A stretch of 64,000 bases of DNA, taken from the NCBI GenBank assembly GCA_012295275.1, contig CM022679.1:10006669-10070668 (forward strand). The letters run 5' to 3'. A model generated the notes under the pieces. It did no database searches. It saw nothing but the letters and a program-made list of their open reading frames with translations, and was not told the DNA's origin. Position 1 is the first letter of the stretch. Every line of letters begins with the position of its first letter. The stretch is from Chrysomallon squamiferum. Lineage: Eukaryota; Mollusca; Gastropoda; Neomphalida; Peltospiridae. Below, piece by piece: positions 36,803 to 63,555 of the stretch. Position numbers and translations under genes: made by a program.

Positions 36803-39800
36803 ATGGTGAGATTCACGAGTACATACTGCTATGTTATCAAATAAAAATCCATGGCATCTTTAAGTCTATATTTGAATAAAATGCATTTTATGAACATACA
36901 TTTAATTTATTTGGTATTCTATTCAATTTCAGGGGATTGATATATGCCATAAATATGACCGAAAGGTCAGAAGAACCGAACCCAAAAGCCAAGATATTTA
37001 CCTGAGACTTTTGGTGAAAGTAAGTTACCGCAGTCTGTTCTTATTTGTGTTTATGCTGTTGATTGGTTATGAAAGCGCATGAATAATACATTTTTTTAAT
37101 ATATATATGTTTGTGTACTTTTGATACAGGACTGCGTATGTATTACGAAAATAAAATTATTTTATAATTAGTTCATTTACGTATAACACATTTATAGAAG
37201 GTTTAAAGTGCTCTCACAAATATTTGTTTTTGCAAACCAAATGTTTATGTTCATTACAGTTGTACAGATTCTTGGCCCGAAGAACTAATGCAAAGTTCAA
37301 CAAGGTAATCCTTAGAAGACTGTTCATGAGCAAAACTCATCGGCCACCACTGTCACTCTCTAAACTGGTAAGTCTAGTTCTATTGAAATAAGAGAATATA
37401 ACATTATACTTCATAATGATCTTAGGTTAAACATCTAGTCAAATTTAAAGATGCCTAACATCTCATTTCTATTTGAATATTAATATTTTTTTTCTTTCAG
37501 ATTTTGTCAATTTTATCATAATTGAAGTTGTTGTAGTTGCCCTGTATTTACTCCAAGCAAAGAACATTGTTTTATTGAACCTTAAAAACAACAACACAAC
37601 TTTCATTATGTGAACCAAACTTTCAAACCCCAGAAATCTGAAAACAAAGTAGTTGAAAAGATCCTTTAAAATGACATCAAGATCAACTGAATATTTTGAA
37701 TGTTAAGGAAGTAACATTAATTTCAAAAACTTTTAATAGGTGCTTATTTTCATCCAGTTAAACACTGACCAAAAACTGCTACATTTCTGGGCAAAACCAA
37801 ACAATGAAAAAACCCTCAGAAAACAAAACTAATTATTGTAGGCAAAAATAAAAACAACAGACAGTGCAATAGCATATGCTTGTTTAATTTGCTGGTCTCC
37901 CCAGCATTTGTGAAAGGGATGGCAGGAATCAATGTAACTGGTGCAAGTCAAAAATATTCATATAAATAATTGCGACAAATGCATTAACTGTTAGCAATTT
38001 TATTTTATTTGCAATTAAATAAAATCCAAGTGTCTGTTGCTGGTGAGTTCTGTCTGGTTGTTCTGTGAATTGTATTTACAAAATATGTGTGTGTGAAATG
38101 TGAGACAGTTTTTATTGCTCTGAAAGTAAAAGATCGTCACACAGTGTGATAATGAATATTTATGAGAAAGTGACATTGAGTTGCCTATGCACTTTTAATA
38201 ATAATAGTTTTTATATTATGAGGATCGAGTGCTTATCTGTTTTCAGAGGACAAAGATAATATTTATATATCTAGGACACTGGTTCTCAACCTTTTTTTGC
38301 CAACAGCACACCTTGGAACACATGAAAAAATAGCAGCACACTTGGCTAAATATATATGAAAAATATTTGAATCTTGCAAAATAAAAACTTGGTAACTGTA
38401 CACACAGGCTAGTTATAGACGCATAGAATGACTCAAACTAAATATAGAAAAACACAGCTGTGAACTCACTTAATTGCAGTGTTTCGAATTTCATCAGTCA
38501 GATAGCTGGCTTCTTTAGTGAGAAGTTTGTGCCTGGCTTTTATTCATAATTTCTCAATGTCTGGTTTGAATATGCCAGACAGAAACACCCTCAATTCTTC
38601 ACATGAAAAAATAATGGCACACTTCTTGTTTTTGATATTGTTCAATGTTGAAGCCTACTTCACATGCATAAGGCGTTGAAAATTGTAATAACAGGCTAAA
38701 GTCTTAGACGTAATATGGGATACTCTTCAAATTAAAAAAGAAAAAATGAATCAATGGGCACAGTCAAATGCTTTAATTTTATCAGTCAGATGGTCACTTC
38801 TTTAGTGAGAAAATTCTTCCTGTAACTTTTTAGTTCAGTATTTGGAAGAATGATTTAATAAAGGATCTCTAAGCCAATCATACTTTTCTGTCTTTAATGA
38901 CAGAAATTAATTGTTGATGCTTTTGTCCAGGGCTGTCAGATGAGTAAACACAATAGGGATCATTTCTCTAATGCAGGTAGAATGCAATAAAGGGAACATA
39001 TCAAGACTGACAGTGATTGCTCTTTTTCCCAAATCACTATTTTCTTTTTGAGGGCAGCTAACTTGTCTGTTGAAGTGAGAATATTTTCATTTTTACCTTG
39101 CATACTACTGTTTGTTTTATTTTGGGATCACATGGTGTTTTGCATTTTCTTAGTGTGCAGTTCAAAATTTCGCGGCACACTAAGAAAGATCTTGTGGTAC
39201 ACTGGTTGAGAATCACTGATTTAAGATAACACAATTATTATACTGTTGTATGTTAAAAACTTTGTAGTGATCATTGAAGTTCATGTGCAGTAATTAAGCC
39301 GCACAGTGCCTGCTGCAGTAGCCTTGATTACACAGGCATTGTGAGTTAGCAGCAAATTTTAGAGGAATTGGATTGCATTCCTTTGAAACGCTGGAGGTGT
39401 TTTATGTGAATATGTCAGTCACTGTTTACATCTATTTTGTTTAAGAACAAGACACATGAACTGCTGATCTCAAAAGTGCATAACAATGGCATGACAGTCA
39501 GTGTAAATAAACAGGTGACAGATATAGCTGACGAATAGTGGGCAGACTCGTCATACAATTGTAATGTCCATATCTTCTCACTGTACACTGGTGTTTATTA
39601 AAATGCCTCACATTCTGTAACAAATATTTGTCATCTTCAGTGCTTACACACATGCATCCTGTGAATACCTATTTATTGAAGCTTAAAAACTATCTTATTT
39701 GATGCATATGGTTTATTTCTGACCATTACTTAAAACTGATGTTTTCTTTCAGACACGTTTTATGAAGAAGCCCACTCGTGAAGGAAAGACCGCAGTTATT

Positions 39801-41334
39801 GTTGGTACCGTTACTGACGATGTGCGAATAATGGAGATACCCAAGTTGAAGGTATTTTTAAAACTATTTTGAAATCAATGTGCATTTTAAAAACGAAAAG
39901 TATTGTTATCATACGTATATTTGATATTCTCTAAAAATTACTTTATTTTCCATTAAAAACCTTGTTTTATTTTATTAATTGAAAGGTTAAACTGTAATTA
40001 CACAAATGTATTTTCCCCTTTAACGTCTGTTTTTATTGTATCAAAATTTCGTTATTTTTATAGAACTTTGATCATCTTAAAACACTGTAATTAAAGCAAA
40101 TCATAGGTGCATATTAAACAAAATTCCGTTACAGGTTTTTTTTTTTTTTTTAATATGCATTTAACCAAACCTACCGATCTTCACAACAAATTAAGGCATT
40201 TGAAACATAAATTTTAAAATTATTATCCTACTAAGACGAAAAATACATTTCCAGACATAGATGAAATTGCCCTTTTCCCATTAAAAATGAAGAGTATTTA
40301 TTTTTTTTAGATTTGTGCTTTGAGAGTAACTGAACGTGCTCGTGGACGAATTCTGAAGGCTGGTGGTCAGATTATGACTTTTGACCAGCTGGCTATCAAG
40401 GCACCAAAGGGACAGAACACTGTTCTTATGCAGGGTAAAAAATAATTTAATCATTTCATTTCATTATTTTGAGATGTGATCAAAGATTTACTTCAGTTGC
40501 TTAGACATAGTATGATTGCTAAAAGTCACAATATTGTTTTCCTCTTTCTTTAATAGAAAATAATTATCTTTCTGCATCAGTCATTTGTTTCTGTCATTTA
40601 CAACTGTTAAAATATTGTCAGAGATGTGCTAAAATATATTCTGTATATAGCTGCAATAAAAACTAATTTTTTAAAACCTTTTTTTTATTCGGTTATTAGA
40701 TTAAAAAGATAATTTAATTTTGTATCACATTTTCATTCTTGTCAGAATGTAAAACAATCTTGATATTCTTTGTATGAAAGTATTTTGTTAACACAATAAA
40801 CTTTTAAAAATGGTTTTTAAATTGTACATGGAGAGTTTTGATTATTTGTGAATCTTAATCTTTCATTGCAGGTCCTCGCAAGGCTCGTGAGGCATACAGA
40901 CATTTTGGACGTGCACCTGGTGTACCACACAGTCATACTGCGTATGTAGACATTATATTCTTATATTTGAAGAGAAATTTTTTTTAATGGCTGTTAATAC
41001 TACGGATGTAAAATAGTGATCAATACATATTTGTATAATTTGTCACTTTGTGTGCATATTCAGTATTTTACCAAAATCTTTTCAATTAATTAAATCTAAT
41101 TTTTATACAGTTTTCATACTTTATTATATTTTTTTTAATAATAATTATTATTATTATATTTAATTTAAAAAATGTATTATTATTGTTATTATTATTTTTA
41201 ATTTAAAAAATTTATTATTATTTTTATTATTTTTAATTTTAAATTTTTCTTATTCTAGTCCGTATGTCCGTTCAAAGGGAAGGAAATTTGAGCGTGCTCG
41301 TGGACGTAGACACAGTCGTGCTTACAAAAACTAA
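36803..41334 (+). CDS. RPL18: 60S ribosomal protein L18 (eL18), complete, seven coding exons
   Basis: Structural protein of the large cytosolic ribosomal subunit. Exons: 36803-36805 (only the ATG), 36933-37019, 37260-37367, 39753-39851, 40311-40434, 40872-40941, 41259-41334 (TAA). They sum to 567 bp, 188 residues, the same length as human RPL18. Diagnostic stretches: [95 protein letters not shown] and the basic C-terminus. All introns are GT-AG. Intron 3 is much the largest (2.4 kb) and contains a hAT-type element. I looked for box C/D snoRNAs in the introns, since ribosomal-protein genes often host them, and saw no convincing C/D pair. The gene is intact with no retropseudogene signs. Confidence 0.98.
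38277..39218. mobile_element. Decayed hAT-type DNA transposon in RPL18 intron 3
   Basis: The element begins CACTGGTTCTCAACC and ends with GGTTGAGAATCACTG, inverted repeats that agree at 13 of 15 positions. The flanking octamers ATCTAGGA (38269-38276) and ATTTAAGA (39219-39226) agree at 6 of 8 positions, fitting an aged 8 bp hAT target duplication. The ends resemble the mammalian Charlie/MER hAT class (from memory). Inside, a segment of about 280 bp is present twice in tandem (for example ATCAGTCAGAT near 38490 and again near 38779). No transposase frame survives, so this is a non-autonomous or decayed copy. Confidence 0.8.
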
Positions 41335-41364
41335 CCTTTGTCACACTGAAACAAAGACAGTACA

Positions 41365-41370
41365 AATAAA
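41365..41370 (+). promoter_or_regulatory. RPL18: RPL18 polyadenylation signal
   Basis: AATAAA 31 bases after the stop codon (TAA 41332-41334), implying a very short 3' UTR as is usual for ribosomal-protein mRNAs. Confidence 0.7.
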
Positions 41371-44300
41371 TGAAGAATGAATAAGAAGAATGGGTTTTGT
41401 TTTGTTGTAAATATATATTTAAATTTAAAAAAAAGCTCTATAAAGATACTGTGTGTGTGTGTGTGTGTGTGTTGATACATATATATGTTGTTGGCTGGGG
41501 TATGTATATACAACATAGAAACAAAAAAGTAGTGATTATTTCACAAAACTGACTGATCTTCAAAAAAGAAAGTGTATTCTGTATTAATGCTTTTTGTTAA
41601 CCTTTGAAATAGAATTAATCACATATTTTCAGATTTCCATTTAAAGTGATTTTCTAAAATGCAGTACACTTGACTCATTTCAAGCTCAATTTTATTCTCA
41701 GATAAAAAGTCAAATTAGAAGTAAGCAAAATGCAAATAAGTTTAAATAGCAGTAGTGAAGAGATACTGTTTAAATTTGTGTTTACAAAGCCATATTTTAC
41801 TATTTAACAGCAGTTTTATAAAATGGGTATTTCTTAATCCACAGGCAGAAGTGTTCATGGTGTTAATTTTATAAATGATAATATTGTTGTCTCTTCTTAA
41901 AATAATTAAAATTCAAACTTTTTCAGAAAAAAATGTATGTAAAATGATGCAAACAGTTGACTCAAAAACATCCACTTAAAAATGATCATTTGGTTAGTCT
42001 TGACCAACCTTTGTTAGTAATAAAGTGTATTTCAGAATAAAGGAACTGAACAATGGTGCTGACAATTACTTTGAAAAACATAAAACTGCAAATGATTATT
42101 CAGTTTGCTCAGCCAAACGTTTATAACAATAAAGTGTGAGGCAGCCATTTATCCATGTATGTTGTCACATATTTTTATGTGTGGTTACAAACAAAAGGAA
42201 GGGATTGCAACATCTTGCTTCACTGTAAGTTTGTTTTATATATATCCAAAATGTATTGAGATACCCTATATTTCTATTTAGACAAACACACTTTACAGTA
42301 GCAAACAAAAATAAATAATCAAGATTATGTTATCATTTATGTTATACAAGATTTAACAAAGCTATCAGTATTCAGAAAATTCTAGGTCACATCTTCTATG
42401 GATGAAAGATCGCCGCCTATTAATTTCGCCCAATTTTTTTTTGAAATCCACCCCTTTTCAACTTTGATTCGTTTCGCTAAAATTTCCGGAGTTTAGATTC
42501 AACTTCAGATCTAACATGGCTACGCCCATTGTGGTCGCCATATTTGCTTGTTCGCCACTGACCAGATTTGTCTCGCGAAGTGTCATCTGCACGAGACCAA
42601 TGCACAGATCGTATACATTGGTCGATGCATGTTTGACAAAATGGTGGTATTGTTTGCGAATGCATTGAAAATCTCTCCATTGTTCGGCATTTTGTGATTT
42701 CAGTGGATGTCGTACAAAGTTCTTGATCGGTCAGCGGACCTGAAGGCGATTGATTCGCGGAGTCAGGAACGCTTTTCGATGGAATTGGCTTGAAGAAAAG
42801 GACAAACTCTGTGATTTTCTTAGCGAGTGGGTTCACAAAATCAATCAACTAGTTGCCGTTTGTGCTTGGTGCAGTGTGCTTAAAATTCCAACTCCAATTC
42901 CCCACCCCACCCCCGGCGCTGTCTGTGCCATCGTGACCTCAGGCAAAAACATATCCATAATTTGGTAAAATTATTTCAGCCCTTTTGGGGAAAAGTCACT
43001 TTCATCCCTGATCTTCTGATCTCACCATATTCTCTTTTATCTGATTCATTTAATGATATCAGGTTAACATTAAATAATTTGTCTCTTTCTATGTAATTAT
43101 TTTTTCTTTTTATCATTTTGAAAGCTAGGAAAATCTATGTTAGATATAATTTGCTTAACATAAGTAAAATCAGACTGCATAATTTTATTGTCTAGACAGT
43201 TAATGCCTATTTGTTTGCTTTTGAATTGACATCTCTGTGCATTTTGATATTATGTTAACTTATGATCATCCTCTCTTATTTATATTCAATTTCAGTGAGT
43301 GTTAGTGAATGTGGTGCTTATACACATACATATATACTTATTTTTGAACACACACACACATATACTTACATACATATAAATATGTGTATGTAATTTTTAC
43401 GTGCCTTACAAAAGCTTTTCTTAATGCGACACCCTCCCAGAGTCTCACAAACATACCAGCCCAATGTGTGCTGCCATCTGTAGGGCAGTAGTGTAACTAC
43501 TAGTATTATTAATTGTGCTGGGAGCTGTTTTTAAAATAAATCAGTATAAAAAGACAGTTCATACTGTTACAAACTGTACACAGTATTATTAAGAAATATA
43601 AAATAAACAATATTTATCCAAGACTTTTTTTTTTTAAATTACGATAAAAATCAATTAAATCTTGTTTTAAATGTAAAATGAAACTGGAGTAATTTTATAA
43701 CTGATGGGTTCAAAAATATCTAACTTGTATCCACCAAAATGAGATGCATTATCACAATTACTGTTAACATTTCTTGGCTCTCAAAGCAATTAGTAGTTTA
43801 TTATTTATAATATGGAAAAGAAAAAACCATAGTCTTAACCAACAAAATAATCAAGATACTGGTAAGAGATTGTTTCTGCAAAATCCATTGTCATAAGTAA
43901 GTGCTGATCCAGTAGTTATAAACTTTTACATTTAAAAATAATAAAATTTAAAATGATAGTGAAATTTCTATGCAAGTACATAGCTAACATTTTTGTTAAA
44001 ATATCTAGAATTCATCCATGAAATATTTCTTTCATTTATATATTTTTTTTAAATAAAAATATTTATTGGAAGCCTGTGAAGCTGCTATTTTCTCTTGTAT
44101 GAAACATGGAAACAATAACATCTGAAGTGACCATTAATAGACATTTTGAGATATTAAATGTTTATTAATTAACTCAGTTGGCAAAACACTAAATTACAAG
44201 AAAGAAAAGACAACTCTTAATAGATTTGTTAACAACTTTTATTATCAATGCCTTTTTTTTAATTTTTTAATTTTTTTTTATTCATGTACTGGTGAAAACA

Positions 44301-45687
44301 AAACTAAACACACACCTTTCAGACATCTTTAAATACATGTATTTGTATTAAATAGCACAATAACAAAAAGAAACAAAAAAAAAATGCATTAATGTACATG
44401 CACTACATAAACATACTCTGGTGCTCACAGTACACTGTTCTTTTAGGATACAATCTGAAATACCTGTTTTAACAACACAGTTAATTTTCAGGCACTTTTA
44501 AAGTGTTTTTTTTTCTTTTTCATAATTATTATTATTATTTAATTTATATATATCCTAGTATATACACATATGTATATTTATATAAAAATGGATAGATTTT
44601 GGAGGTAATGTACTTTGCAGCCATTTTGATGACACCACATAAGGGACTGTACATTTTTTATTGGTTTGTCCTTCATCTCATAAAACAAACCTCCCACTTC
44701 CGTGATGCTATTTACAAATTTCTTTTGACAAAATGGTTATTTATCTACGATATTAAATTTGATATTTCATTAGCAAATCCAATAATGTGCACAATTTGTT
44801 TTTGATTCAGAGATTTCAGATTTTTTATTCGTAATATTTATTATAAGCATTTTTGATCCCATGCATAGTTCAAAGTTTTATACACTATCACATTTAGAAA
44901 TTAATCACAATGAAAATTAATTTTAACACAATTTTGATTTGTAACAATGTTTGGCAATATATTACACAACTGCATTATTGAGAAATTTTTAGAGTTTTAT
45001 TAATAAAACAGGAAACTTCATAACTAGATTTTACGTTTCATCCTATTTGTCTATTTAACATTAACTATACAATTATAAACTTGTACACTTTAATAATGAT
45101 GAAAAATGATAAAAATAATAAAATAATTTCTTTTACATTTATCATAATGCTTAGGAATTAATAATGAAAAACAAATAATAAATAAATAAAAAAACGTCCT
45201 AAAGGCACAACAGGGTTTTATGATTACCCGTAATATTCAATAAACAAAGGGACTGGAAAACAGATGTTTCTTTTTATTATATGTAGAAAAAGAAAATAAA
45301 TGAATCAATAAAAAATATTAGTGAATAACCAAAGGAAAGAAAAAGTAATTAGAAATTTTATACATGAAACGTAAAAAAAAAAATAATAGTTTGGTAAATA
45401 ACATGTAAAGCATATTTCTTCTTATTTACTGAAAATCTAGTTTTGAAAAATTAAATTAATACATTTTTTTTAAAAAGTGATGACTAAGCCTGAAAACATA
45501 AATAAATAGATTTTTGTTAGCCTGTTACTTTCTGTGTTGTAAGTGAATGTGAGGTTTGTGGGAACTCTTCTGAACTTAATAATAAAATAAGTAAAAATAA
45601 TAATGTTTAAAAAATTATAAATAAAATAAAAAAAAAATGATAAAAAATTAAAGAATTCCAGTTATTGCTTTTGTTTCAACTTGAGTC

Positions 45688-45721
<34 letters not shown>

Positions 45722-46517
45722 ATTAAATAATAAGCACTTTTTTCTTAAAGAAATAAAAAATAAATAAAACTATGGTGAATCAGTAGAATGTAATTTATTA
45801 CAGTTTTTATTTATTTATTTTATATATTTTTTTTGTTTTATCCCTGTAACATTTTTAAAACAAATAAATTGTTACTGTACAGAAATCACATTTACTAACA
45901 AGACAGAATGGATTAATTTCAGATTATACAAAATAAAGTTTTGAGATTACCTACCAATCCTCCATACATATCACTAACAAAACAATTAACAACTTTCAGA
46001 GATGTTTAAAAAAAAAATATATACTGGACTTGTCAAACAAGCTACTTTTTATTTATTAGTTAAGTGATCAGTGGAAAGATTTCAAAGTCAGCTTACGAAT
46101 TAAAGCTAAACATTTTATTTATGGAAATATTAGAGAATTTTAAAAATAACTAAAGAAATTAATTAAAGACAAGGTCAATTCAGGTTTTAAGAAAAATGGG
46201 CTGTTGGGGAGTATAAATTTGCAAATGAAATAATTATTTCTTAACAAAGGTCAAAAAAAAAAAATGTTTTTAAAAAAAGATATAATATTAAAATATTAAT
46301 AATAATAAACACCATCCCAGTCTCTATGTAGAAAGTGACAATTAATTTTATTGCTGTTATTACTATAATTATTTTAAAATTTAATATAGCAGTTGTGTTT
46401 GCAAGCTAATATGTTGGCTAAAATTAAAAAGTGAAATCATACTCAAGCACTAAATTAAATAAAACTGAAAAATTAGCTGTTTATTGTCACGAAATCGAAA
46501 ATATGAGGATGTAATTG

Positions 46518-46561
<44 letters not shown>

Positions 46562-48614
46562 AATCTACTTACAAAAAGGATGTTAAAAATAAAAAATGAA
46601 TGCACCGAAAAAACATTATTTCTATTAAACAATAGTGTTATAATGTTTCAACGAAATAATTTTCTTGTTTAAAAACAATTTACAATCCTCACATTAATCT
46701 GACTTAAACACTAATTTTATTTTTTTATTATTATTTTTTTTCAAGTGTGAAAATGGATCACAACCATAGAAGATGAAATGTAATATATATATGTGTCATT
46801 TTCAAATAACCCATTATATGAGTCGAGAGAAAAAGTCATGTAAGAATGAGTCTATGAACCAACAGGTAAGACAGTTATTAGCAATTACATGAATTATGCA
46901 AGTTATATTTATATAAAATTAGTTTTTTTTCATTGATACCAATAAATGAAAGATTCCATATACACTGTGCCTTGTCACTAGAGTAATAAAATGGTTAAAA
47001 ATTATAAACTGTATATTAATTTTGTTTTAACTTTGTCTTGATTTACAGTTTATACCAGAGGCAAAATCACATTTTCAATTTTATACCCAAAAACAATTTC
47101 CAGCTTTAGGTATAAAAATAATTTCTGATTAGTGAATTCTAATAACATAGTTTAAACTAAGTTTTAAATTAACTTACTAATTTATCAACAATATAGTAAT
47201 AAGTCTGACTCAAAATGTTTATGTCGGATAAGGATTATTTCAGAACCTTAACTGCAGATAAAAACAAAACAAATGCTAACATGATTGCTGATCTTTAAAC
47301 AAAGAAAAGGAGTTATCAGAGAGAGAGAGAGACAGAGATAAAAATTATATAAAAATAAAATAATTAGAAATTTAGATTAATAATATACCCAAATTTAGAT
47401 TAATCTAGTAAAGAATCTGAACAATAAATTTTTATTCAGTTACCAATGTGAAGTGCTTTGAAACCAATATTTCAGAACCAGAATTATACAGAAAATGGAA
47501 ATGATGCTAACATAAATACCAAGTTTTAAATGAAGAAAAGAAAGAGCAGAGAGTGAGAGAGAGATTGTTTGAGATTGAGAGATTAAAACAATTATCAGAG
47601 AAAGAACATAATTACAGATTGTGAAGTTGTAAATACTAGACGGCCTATTTTTTTCTGAAATGTGTTCAGATAAGGCTCATGTTATGTTTATTTTATTATT
47701 ATTAATACTTTTTGCCAAATTACTTGGCATAATTATATATATAATTCTCTTAATGGTTATCTGTATGAAGATTATATTGTTTAAGAATATAAATTAAAAT
47801 ATCTTGGATTCTGGAATATATTACATTTTTGATATTACTTGTACACAGAACACTCGGTTTCAGTTTCAGACATTTGGCACACAGCTTGCAATAATAATAA
47901 AAAAAAAAAAAAAAAAAAAAATTAAATTCATTAAATTCTATACAAACTACACAGATTAGTCCAGCAGATAGAGTAAATAATTTTCATTTTGTTTTGCATT
48001 TGTCGCCAACACATCCATTTTCTAAAACAAAAATTCCACATGGGACATATTTTGGGGTTGTTTTAAATAATCTCCTCTCTTTTTTTTTTTTTTTTTTTTT
48101 AGCAGCAGACATACTTCATTTTTCTTCTGACCATTACTATTTATTATAATAATTTCAAAATAAAACTCTACATAAGTCAAAAACACTTTACTAACTATGC
48201 ACAATAATGTTTTCTGCAAGACATATATGTCCGTTCTGAAAGACTTTTTATAACTTTTACTTTGTTTACTGGAAAGCAGTTGTTTAGACAGCACAAGCAC
48301 CTCCCTGCACCAATACATGTGGATGATATATTCCACACAACAAATAATCATTCATTCATAACTTCTGAAGTGTTCAGTTGTGAGCTGCCTAATAATTTCT
48401 TATTGATTTTACAAGAAAAATAATAAGCATTTTTTATTTTTTAATAAAATAAAATTTTAGAAGCCCCAAAAAAACAATGAAGTACTGGTCAAGCAATATT
48501 TTAAATAAAGGTTTGAAAAAAAAAAAAAAAAAAACACGAAAGTGAAGCAGACAAAATTTGAAGACTGATATTTCATGAATAAACAACAGTATCATGTAAC
48601 AGCAGTATATCCAT
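41371..48614. other. Gene-poor convergent intergenic region (RPL18 / Caskin)
   Basis: About 7 kb of AT-rich sequence with no supported gene. It contains a GT repeat (41447-41471), a hAT-like insertion (42391-43017), AC-rich patches near 43340-43390, a poly(A) run of about 30 (45690-45719), a TA repeat (46521-46554), GA-rich patches (47310-47340 and 47540-47580), and poly(A)/poly(T) runs near 47900 and 48080. Outside these I see nothing to annotate. Confidence 0.6.
42398..43010. mobile_element. hAT-like insertion carrying a zinc-finger-like coding remnant
   Basis: A block with visibly higher GC and CpG content than its surroundings. It is flanked by the direct repeat ATCTTCT (42391-42397 and 43011-43017); the eighth base is A versus G. 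The 3' end, read inward, is CAGGGATGAAAG; the 5' end reads ATGGATGAAAG, so both ends share GGATGAAAG in inverted orientation. CAG-start inverted ends with an 8 bp duplication fit hAT transposons. On the plus strand near 42777-42890 a frame reads NWLEEKDKLCDFLSEWV followed by CAWC, like the segment preceding BED-type fingers in transposon-derived proteins (from memory, tentative). The frame then degenerates. Confidence 0.55.
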
Positions 48615-48620
48615 TTTATT
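48615..48620 (-). promoter_or_regulatory. CASKIN: Candidate Caskin polyadenylation signal
   Basis: Minus-strand AATAAA about 41 bases after the stop codon. Alternatives occur further left, so a longer 3' UTR is possible. Confidence 0.45.
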
Positions 48621-48660
48621 CACTGGTGATACTGAATATAAAGGGAAGTAACTCTTAACA

Positions 48661-62982
<14,322 letters not shown>

Positions 62983-63555
62983 CTGCAGTGAAAAAGCCAG
63001 AATTAAATTAGAAGTAGCCAAAAATAAAATCCCTGTTTTCATCGAATTTGATTACGTGGTGGTGGTCTCAGTGAACTGCTTTGGTTTGATATTTGCTAGT
63101 GCAGTGTTTTTTTTTTTTGTTAGGCAGATGATCTTTATGAAGTATGAGGAAGAAAATATCAAATAATAATAATAACAACAACAACAACAGATATTCATTA
63201 TTTTTTCTTTTAGACTGAATTTTTGTTGTTGTTGTTGTTGTTGTTGTTAAACATATATGAAATCCACAGTTTTTCAAAATTAAGATTCTAATTACTTTAT
63301 TTTGACCATATTAAATTGTGGTCTTTGTCTGCATTTTCAAAATTTCATACATACATACATACATATATATACATTTTAAATATGCAAGGATGACATAGTT
63401 TTCAAAATTAAAAATAGCTTTATACAATTCACAAAACATTACTATAATTTAAAAATGACAGACTTTTCAAAATTAAGGTACTTGTATACAGTTCACAACA
63501 CATTTTAACATAACATAGCATAACAGCATCATAGTAACAATTAGTAATCAGTTAA
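62983..63555 (-). other. Caskin intron 5' of the SAM1 exon
   Basis: No exon is visible upstream of 62982 in the window. The stretch is AT-rich. It contains an ACA repeat (63173-63189) and a TTG repeat (63221-63249) that are reverse complements of each other, and a TACA repeat near 63349-63365. Confidence 0.5.

Noticed and set aside
36806-41258. Intronic snoRNAs in RPL18
   Set aside because: I looked for TGATGA/CTGA box pairs in the introns and found no convincing pair; H/ACA types cannot be judged by eye.
42477-42848. A 123-codon minus-strand frame between RPL18 and Caskin
   Set aside because: It lies within a bounded transposon-like block whose plus strand carries the more recognisable remnant. 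No splice or promoter support.
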